Source of the DNA: Alteribacter natronophilus
Lineage (GTDB): Bacteria; Bacillota; Bacilli; Bacillales; Salisediminibacteriaceae
Length of the DNA: 64,000 nt
Assembly (NCBI RefSeq): GCF_006007885.1
Contig: NZ_VCRO01000004.1
Location: 186,001 to 250,000 of the forward strand
Direction: 5' to 3'
Shown: positions 58,445 through 64,000 of the stretch, one piece after another
How positions within the stretch are numbered: position 1 is the first letter of the stretch
How the letters are laid out: each line of letters starts with the position of its first letter
Position numbers and translations under genes: made by a program
The notes under the pieces: model-generated
Told to the model about the DNA's origin: nothing
What the model saw: the letters and a program-made list of their open reading frames with translations, nothing else
Database searches by the model: none

Positions 58445-59589
58445 CGAGAATTCTTCCCGGCAAAACGATCGGTATTCTCGGCGGCGGCCAGCTCGGCCGG
58501 ATGATGGCCCTGTCTGCCAAGGCGATGGGCTACCGAATCGCGGTGCTTGAACCAAAAGCCGGCTCGCCGCTCGGACAGATTGCCGACACTGAAGTGATTG
58601 CCGCCTACGACGACATCGACGGAGCCAGAAGGTTAGCAGAAGCAAGTGACGTGATCACATACGAATTTGAAAATATCGGCGCCAACGTGGCCGCCTGGCT
58701 GGAAGAAAACGCCCCGTTTCCCCAGGGAAGCCGGCTTCTGGAAATTTCCCAGGATCGCCTCAGAGAAAAAGAAGCGATCACAGAGGCGGGGATTGAAGTG
58801 GCACCGTATGCACCGGTGCATTCCCTCGATCAGCTGAAAGCCGCCGCGGAAAGACTCGGATACCCGTGCATCGTGAAAACGACCCGCGGCGGGTACGACG
58901 GGAAAGGCCAGATGGTCCTCCAGGGCGAACAGGATGCTGCTGAAGCATGGGAGAAACTGGCTGACAGCGCCCCGCTTGTCCTGGAAAGCAAAGTCGCGTT
59001 TTCGAAGGAACTGAGTGTTATTCTGACCCGAAGCACGCAGGGGGAGATGCGGGCATTTCCGGTGGCGGAGAACGTTCACAGAAACGGCATTCTCCACGAG
59101 ACGATCGTCCCGGCACGGATCACCGCTGACACAGAGAAAAAAGCGGTGGCAATCGCAAGCCGGCTGGCGGAGGCGTTCGCGCTCACCGGGACACTTGCGG
59201 TGGAGATGTTTCTCACTGAAGACGGCACCATCTACGTAAACGAAATCGCACCACGGCCGCACAATTCGGGGCACTTTACGATGAACGCGTGCGCCACATC
59301 GCAGTTTGAGCAGCACATCCGCGCGGTCTGCGGCGTGCCACTCGGAAAGACCGATTTACTAAAGCCGTGTGTGATGGTTAATATATTAGGGGAGCATCTG
59401 CCGCGGATTCTGGCCGGCCTCGATGAATTCCCGGAGGCGCATCTTCACCTGTATGGAAAAGATGCGGCGAAACCGGGGCGGAAAATGGGGCACCTGAACG
59501 TGACCAGCGGCCGGACAGACGAGATGCTGGAGCTGATTCGATCCTCCTCAATATGGAGAGAACAACAAGCAATGGGGGCAAAACAATGA
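58441..59589 (+). CDS. purK: N5-carboxyaminoimidazole ribonucleotide synthase
   Basis: 382 residues, ATP-grasp. [20 protein letters not shown] at the start, [19 protein letters not shown] for ATP binding, [27 protein letters not shown] for metal and substrate. It makes N5-CAIR from AIR, bicarbonate and ATP, and uses bicarbonate directly, the form favoured at high pH. Overlaps purE and purB by 4 bases each. Confidence 0.97.
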   Translation: MTRILPGKTIGILGGGQLGRMMALSAKAMGYRIAVLEPKAGSPLGQIADTEVIAAYDDIDGARRLAEASDVITYEFENIGANVAAWLEENAPFPQGSRLLEISQDRLREKEAITEAGIEVAPYAPVHSLDQLKAAAERLGYPCIVKTTRGGYDGKGQMVLQGEQDAAEAWEKLADSAPLVLESKVAFSKELSVILTRSTQGEMRAFPVAENVHRNGILHETIVPARITADTEKKAVAIASRLAEAFALTGTLAVEMFLTEDGTIYVNEIAPRPHNSGHFTMNACATSQFEQHIRAVCGVPLGKTDLLKPCVMVNILGEHLPRILAGLDEFPEAHLHLYGKDAAKPGRKMGHLNVTSGRTDEMLELIRSSSIWREQQAMGAKQ

Positions 59590-60884
59590 TTGAACGTTAC
59601 ACGCGGCCCGAGATGGGCGCGATCTGGACAGACGAAAACCGCTATCAGGCGTGGCTTGAGGTGGAAATTAAAGCGTGCGAGGCGTGGGCCGATCTCGGCG
59701 ACATTCCGAAAGACGACGTAGCAAAAATTCGGGAAAACGCCGGGTTTGATGTGAACCGCATCCTCGAAATCGAAGCAGAAACCCGTCACGACGTGGTGGC
59801 ATTTACCCGCGCTGTCTCGGAAACGCTCGGGGAGGAACGCAAATGGGTTCACTACGGCCTTACGAGCACGGACGTCGTAGATACAGCGCTGTCGTACCTG
59901 CTCAAGCAGGCGAACGAAATCATCCAGGCCGATCTTGAGCGCTTCATCGAAATCATCGGTGAAAAAGCGGTCGAGCACAAGGATACAGTCATGATGGGGC
60001 GCACCCACGGCGTGCACGCAGAGCCGACGACGTTCGGACTCAAGCTCGTCCTCTGGTACGAGGAAATGAAACGGAACCTGGAGCGATTTAAAGCGGCGGC
60101 CGAAACAGTCCGCGTCGGCAAGCTGTCAGGAGCGGTCGGTACATACGCGAACATCGATCCGTTCGTTGAAAAGTACGTGTGCGAGGGACTCGGTCTTGAA
60201 GCGGCCTCCGTATCCACCCAGACACTCCAGCGTGACCGTCACGCCCACTACATGGCGACCCTTTCTTTGATCGCCACATCGATCGAGAAGATGGCTGTGG
60301 AAATCCGCGGTCTTCAGAAAACCGAGATGCGCGAAGTGGAGGAGTTCTTTGCCAAAGGGCAGAAAGGCTCTTCGGCCATGCCGCACAAGCGCAACCCGAT
60401 CGGTTCGGAAAACATGACGGGACTTTCCCGCGTAATCCGGGGCCACATGCTCACAGCGTACGAAAATGTGCCACTCTGGCACGAGCGGGACATCTCCCAC
60501 TCGTCAGCGGAGCGGGTCATTCTTCCGGATGCGACGATTGCGCTTAACTACATGCTGAACCGCTTCGGCAACATCGTGAAAAACCTCACCGTGTTCCCTG
60601 AGAACATGAAGCGCAATATGGGCCGGACGTTCGGACTCATCTATTCCCAGCGGGTACTGCTGACCCTGATCGACAAAGGGCTTGTCCGTGAGGAAGCGTA
60701 CGACCTCGTCCAGCCGAAAGCGATGGAGGCGTGGGAGCGCCAGGTGCCGTTCCGCGAGCTCGTGGAAGCGGACGAGAAGATCACCGGGCTTCTGAGCGAA
60801 AAAGAGCTCGATGACTGCTTTGATTACCGTCATCATCTGACGCACGTGGATACCATTTTCGAGCGTGTCGGATTAACGAAATAG
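59586..60884 (+). CDS. purB: Adenylosuccinate lyase
   Basis: 432 residues from ATG 59586 (AATGGGGGC upstream; ATGA overlap with purK). Fumarase/aspartase fold with [35 protein letters not shown] and the flexible signature loop [16 protein letters not shown] holding the catalytic Ser. It acts twice, on SAICAR and on adenylosuccinate. A strong hairpin follows its stop. Confidence 0.97.
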   Translation: MIERYTRPEMGAIWTDENRYQAWLEVEIKACEAWADLGDIPKDDVAKIRENAGFDVNRILEIEAETRHDVVAFTRAVSETLGEERKWVHYGLTSTDVVDTALSYLLKQANEIIQADLERFIEIIGEKAVEHKDTVMMGRTHGVHAEPTTFGLKLVLWYEEMKRNLERFKAAAETVRVGKLSGAVGTYANIDPFVEKYVCEGLGLEAASVSTQTLQRDRHAHYMATLSLIATSIEKMAVEIRGLQKTEMREVEEFFAKGQKGSSAMPHKRNPIGSENMTGLSRVIRGHMLTAYENVPLWHERDISHSSAERVILPDATIALNYMLNRFGNIVKNLTVFPENMKRNMGRTFGLIYSQRVLLTLIDKGLVREEAYDLVQPKAMEAWERQVPFRELVEADEKITGLLSEKELDDCFDYRHHLTHVDTIFERVGLTK

Positions 60885-60930
60885 GGAGGAACAGGGGCAG
60901 AATCTGCCCTTCTCCTCCCCTTTGTTTTGC
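60883..60930 (+). terminator. Strong hairpin between purB and purC, terminator or attenuator
   Basis: GGGAGGAACAGGGGCAGA pairs with TCTGCCCTTCTCCTCCC, beginning at the purB stop, followed by CCTTTGTTTTGCC. It lies inside the pur operon with no promoter seen after it, so it may cause partial termination or stabilise the purEKB part of the RNA. Confidence 0.65.
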
Positions 60931-60999
60931 CAAAATTGCCAATTTTCCATCTTTAATTGGGCGGTTTTACCCGCCGCAGAAAGAGGAGGGGACGAAACA

Positions 61000-61716
61000 A
61001 TGAACACCGAAACGTGCCTGTACGAAGGGAAAGCGAAGCGAATCTATGAAACAGACGATCCCGGGGTGTACCGCGTTGCCTACAAGGACGATGCGACAGC
61101 CTTTAACGGGGAAAAAAAGGATGTTCTTACGGGCAAGGGGCGCCTGAACAACGAGATTTCCAGTCTCGTATTTTCAAAGCTTCACGAAGCGGGAGTGGCG
61201 AACCATTTTGTGCGCCGCCTGTCGGAAACCGAGCAGCTCGTAAGGAAAGTCTCGATTATCCCGATTGAAGTGGTGGTCAGAAACGTTGCCGCAGGAAGCC
61301 TCGTAAAGCGGCTCGGCCTCGAGCGGGGAAGCGTGTTCCAGGAGCCGATCACTGAATTCTACTACAAGGACGATGATCTCGGCGATCCGCTCATAAACGA
61401 CGATCACATCCGTCATCTGGGGCTTGCAACGCCTCAGGAACTGGCGGAAATCCGGGGGAATGCCCTCGAGGTGAACCGCGTCCTCACAGCGATGTTCCGT
61501 GAAGCGGGGATCCGGCTGGTTGATTTCAAACTTGAGTTCGGCCGGGACGAACAGGGCTCAGTGCTCCTGGCAGATGAAGTTTCACCCGATACGTGCCGAC
61601 TCTGGGACGAAGAGACCGGCGAGAGCTTTGACAAGGATTTGTTTCGCTTTCAACTCGGCGATTTGAACGAAGGCTATGAAACCATACTTACACGTTTAGG
61701 AGGAATGTCCCGATGA
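61000..61716 (+). CDS. purC: SAICAR synthetase
   Basis: 238 residues from ATG 61000 (AAGAGGAGGGG upstream; a longer in-frame start runs into the hairpin region). LYEGKAKRIYETDDPGVYRVAYKDDATAFNG, IPIEVVVRNVAAGSLVKRLG and LADEVSPDTCRLWD are the standard motifs. It joins aspartate to CAIR. Overlaps purS by 4 bases. Confidence 0.97.
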   Translation: MNTETCLYEGKAKRIYETDDPGVYRVAYKDDATAFNGEKKDVLTGKGRLNNEISSLVFSKLHEAGVANHFVRRLSETEQLVRKVSIIPIEVVVRNVAAGSLVKRLGLERGSVFQEPITEFYYKDDDLGDPLINDDHIRHLGLATPQELAEIRGNALEVNRVLTAMFREAGIRLVDFKLEFGRDEQGSVLLADEVSPDTCRLWDEETGESFDKDLFRFQLGDLNEGYETILTRLGGMSR

Positions 61717-61970
61717 CATACGAAGTTCAGGTGTTTGTAACGTTAAAAGAAGCGGTGCTCGACCCTCAGGGAAGTGCGGTGAACCATTCCCTCAACCAGC
61801 TCGGCTACACAGAGGTGGAGGATGTACGGATCGGAAAAGTGATTACGCTTACTCTTGAAGGAGAGCGGGAGATGGTGGATGCACGCGTGACGGAAATGTG
61901 TGAGAAGCTCCTTGCCAACCCGGTTATTGAAGACTACCGTTTTGACGTCCGGGAGGTTTCGGCCCCATGA
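61713..61970 (+). CDS. purS: FGAM synthase subunit PurS
   Basis: 85 residues, [43 protein letters not shown], typical of PurS. It is the small subunit that links PurQ and PurL. Overlaps both neighbours by 4 bases. Confidence 0.96.
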   Translation: MTYEVQVFVTLKEAVLDPQGSAVNHSLNQLGYTEVEDVRIGKVITLTLEGEREMVDARVTEMCEKLLANPVIEDYRFDVREVSAP

Positions 61971-62650
61971 AGTTTGCCGTAGTCGTTTTTCCGGGATCGA
62001 ACTGTGACATCGACATGTACCACGCTGTCCGCGACGAGCTCGGCGAGGAAGCTGTGTATGTGGACTACCGTGAAACGAGTTTAAAAGAGTACGACGCTGT
62101 CCTTTTACCGGGCGGGTTTTCGTTCGGGGACTACCTGCGGAGCGGCGCGATCGCGGCACGCCTTCCGATTGCCCGGGGGATCCGCGAAGCTGCAGCGGAA
62201 GGCAAGCCGGTTCTCGGTGTGTGCAACGGATTTCAGGTGCTCCTCGAGCTCGGCCTTCTGCCGGGAGCGATGCGGAGAAACCGCCAGCTCAGCTTTATCT
62301 GTAAATCGGTCACGCTCGAGGTGGCAAACAGCAGCACCCTCTTCACCTCGGCTTACCAGCCAGGCGAGCATGTAACGATTCCTGTGGCCCACGGAGACGG
62401 AAACTATTTCTGCGATGAAGCGACACTTGAGGAACTGCGCACGAACGGGCAGATCGCGTTTACCTACACAGAAGACGTGAACGGCTCGGTGGACCGGATT
62501 GCAGGGATTACGAACAAAGCCGGCAACGTACTTGGGATGATGCCCCACCCGGAGCGGGCGGTGGATGAGCTGCTCGGTTCCGCCGACGGACTGAAAATGT
62601 TCCAATCGATACTCACACACTGGAGGGAAACCCATGCTGTTAAAAACTGA
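61967..62650 (+). CDS. purQ: FGAM synthase glutaminase subunit PurQ
   Basis: 227 residues. Class I amidotransferase: Cys in [22 protein letters not shown], His-x-Glu in [15 protein letters not shown], and [14 protein letters not shown] at the start. It delivers ammonia from glutamine to PurL. It overlaps purL by 17 bases. Confidence 0.97.
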   Translation: MKFAVVVFPGSNCDIDMYHAVRDELGEEAVYVDYRETSLKEYDAVLLPGGFSFGDYLRSGAIAARLPIARGIREAAAEGKPVLGVCNGFQVLLELGLLPGAMRRNRQLSFICKSVTLEVANSSTLFTSAYQPGEHVTIPVAHGDGNYFCDEATLEELRTNGQIAFTYTEDVNGSVDRIAGITNKAGNVLGMMPHPERAVDELLGSADGLKMFQSILTHWRETHAVKN

Positions 62651-64000
62651 ACCATCACCCGAGACAATCAAACAGGACCGCCTTTACGCAGAGATGGGAC
62701 TTACCGATCAGGAGTTTCAGATGATCGAAGATACGCTTGGACGCCTTCCGAATTTTACCGAAACAGGTCTCTTCTCCGTTATGTGGAGCGAGCACTGCAG
62801 CTATAAAAACTCGAAGGTGCTTCTGAAAAAATTCCCGACCGAGGCTCAGCACGTGCTTCAGGGACCCGGTGAAGGTGCCGGCATCATCGATATCGGCGAC
62901 GAGCAGGCAGTGGCGTTTAAAATCGAGAGCCACAACCATCCGTCGGCAATCGAGCCGTACCAGGGAGCGGCCACAGGTGTGGGTGGGATTATCCGCGACG
63001 TGTTCAGTATGGGCGCGCGTCCCGTGGCGCTGCTGAACTCCCTTCGTTTCGGTGAGCTCGGCAAACCCCGGGTCAACTACCTGTTCGAGCAGGTGGTGGC
63101 GGGAATCGCCGGCTACGGAAACTGCATCGGCATTCCGACTGTGGGCGGAGAGGTTCAGTTCGATCCGTGCTACGAGGGCAACCCTCTCGTTAACGCCATG
63201 TGTGTCGGCCTGATCGACCATAAAGACATTCAGAAAGGCCAGGCCAAAGGTGTCGGTAACCCGGTCATCTACGTTGGTGCGAGCACCGGAAAGGACGGCA
63301 TCCACGGCGCTACGTTCGCCTCCGAGGAGCTGAGCGAAACGTCCGAGTCGAAGCGCCCGGCCGTTCAGGTGGGCGATCCGTTCATGGAAAAACTGCTCAT
63401 GGAAGCGTGCCTCGAAGTGGTGAAAAACGACGCCCTTGTAGGGATTCAGGATATGGGAGCGGCAGGACTGACGTCGTCTTCCGCGGAAATGGCCAGTAAA
63501 GCAGGCTCCGGCATCGAGATGGACCTTGACCGTGTGCCGCAGCGGGAAAAAGGGATGAGCGCCTACGAAATGATGCTCTCCGAATCCCAGGAGCGGATGC
63601 TTCTCGTGGTGGAAAAAGGCCGGGAGCAGGAGTTTCTCGATCTGTTTGACCGTTACGGACTCATGGCGGTTGTCGTGGGCCACGTAACTGACGATAAACG
63701 TCTTCGCCTGACGCACAGAGGTGAAACCGTGGCTGACGTACCGGTGGACGCCCTCGCGGAGGAAGCACCTGTCTACCACAAGCCGTCGAAAGTACCGGCG
63801 TATTTTGAACAGTTTCAGAAGCAGGACCCGTCAGTTCCGCAGGTCGACAGCCTGGAGGAGACACTCATGACGCTTCTCGCCCAGCCTACGATTGCGAGCA
63901 AGGAGTGGGTCTACAATCAGTACGACTACATGGTGAGAACGAACACGGTTGTGATGCCGGGCTCAGACGCAGCGGTGATCCGCATCCGGGGCACGGAAAA
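62634..64000 (+). CDS. purL: FGAM synthase large subunit PurL (runs off the window end)
   Basis: At least 455 residues; the frame is still open at the window edge. ATG 62634 follows [78 protein letters not shown] and [21 protein letters not shown] are those of the small Gram-positive-type PurL. It uses ATP and PurQ-derived ammonia to make FGAM. Confidence 0.97.
   Translation, partial: MLLKTEPSPETIKQDRLYAEMGLTDQEFQMIEDTLGRLPNFTETGLFSVMWSEHCSYKNSKVLLKKFPTEAQHVLQGPGEGAGIIDIGDEQAVAFKIESHNHPSAIEPYQGAATGVGGIIRDVFSMGARPVALLNSLRFGELGKPRVNYLFEQVVAGIAGYGNCIGIPTVGGEVQFDPCYEGNPLVNAMCVGLIDHKDIQKGQAKGVGNPVIYVGASTGKDGIHGATFASEELSETSESKRPAVQVGDPFMEKLLMEACLEVVKNDALVGIQDMGAAGLTSSSAEMASKAGSGIEMDLDRVPQREKGMSAYEMMLSESQERMLLVVEKGREQEFLDLFDRYGLMAVVVGHVTDDKRLRLTHRGETVADVPVDALAEEAPVYHKPSKVPAYFEQFQKQDPSVPQVDSLEETLMTLLAQPTIASKEWVYNQYDYMVRTNTVVMPGSDAAVIRIRGTE

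Noticed and set aside
62655..63779. Long minus-strand frame (374 codons) opposite purL
   Set aside because: It is a codon-bias shadow of purL; the plus frame is a complete match to PurL. The same holds for 48471-49619 opposite guaA and 14636-15802 opposite the minus-strand genes there.

Overview
The window reads as chromosome of a moderately GC-rich, probably halophilic or haloalkaliphilic member of the Bacillaceae. Three things point there: a complete ectABC ectoine operon; T-box, guanine-riboswitch and PurR-box control of the Bacillus type; and the gene order yeaC-yeaD-yebA-guaA-pbuG-...-yebE-yebG-purEKBCSQL, which follows the Bacillus subtilis order. The genus cannot be fixed from the sequence alone. 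No tRNA, rRNA, transposase, prophage or CRISPR array was seen.

Positions 1-7040 are the right part of a bacterial microcompartment (BMC) locus of the sugar-phosphate-utilising kind. It holds the end of PduL, a flavoprotein, an acylating aldehyde dehydrogenase, two BMC-H and three BMC-P shell proteins, triosephosphate isomerase, an RpiB-type isomerase and DeoC. Several enzymes carry N-terminal encapsulation-type helices. The likely chemistry is deoxyribose-5-phosphate split by DeoC to glyceraldehyde-3-phosphate plus acetaldehyde; acetaldehyde goes to acetyl-CoA and acetyl-phosphate, and glyceraldehyde-3-phosphate to dihydroxyacetone phosphate.

Positions 7.1-20.1 kb hold small membrane proteins, two methyltransferases, two APH-fold kinases, a hydroxyacid dehydrogenase, a GNAT acetyltransferase, a GntR-ABC exporter operon with a palindromic operator, and an ECF sigma module. 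At 20.1-21.9 kb lies a T-box-controlled tyrS. At 22.7-25.5 kb is ectABC on the minus strand. At 26.5-28.0 kb is an SbtA-like bicarbonate permease with a DUF2294 gene, followed by a decayed patch (28.3-29.1 kb) with a nonsense-broken gluconokinase end and a glucoamylase-like fragment.

Positions 29.8-39.3 kb encode the 4-hydroxyphenylacetate (homoprotocatechuate) meta-cleavage pathway: a LysR regulator, a DapA-like aldolase, HpaE, HpaB, HpaD and HpaC on plus, and HpaF, a nucleoside deaminase-like gene and the two HpaG halves on minus. No HpaH hydratase or classical HpaI aldolase is present.

Positions 43.2-64 kb are the conserved guaA/pbuG/pur region. Guanine-class riboswitches precede guaA, pbuG and purE, and PurR boxes precede pbuG and purE. 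Also here are an ABC exporter, a type III polyketide synthase with its methyltransferase, and a Lys/Cys-rich small protein. The window ends inside purL.

Two repeat classes run through the intergenic spaces. One is a GC-rich hairpin element of about 100-190 bp, eight copies, with compensatory stem changes and copy-specific complementary arms; it also sits between genes inside the BMC and ect operons. The other is a set of six short tandem arrays with a 20-21 bp period (about two helical turns) whose unit sequence differs from place to place.
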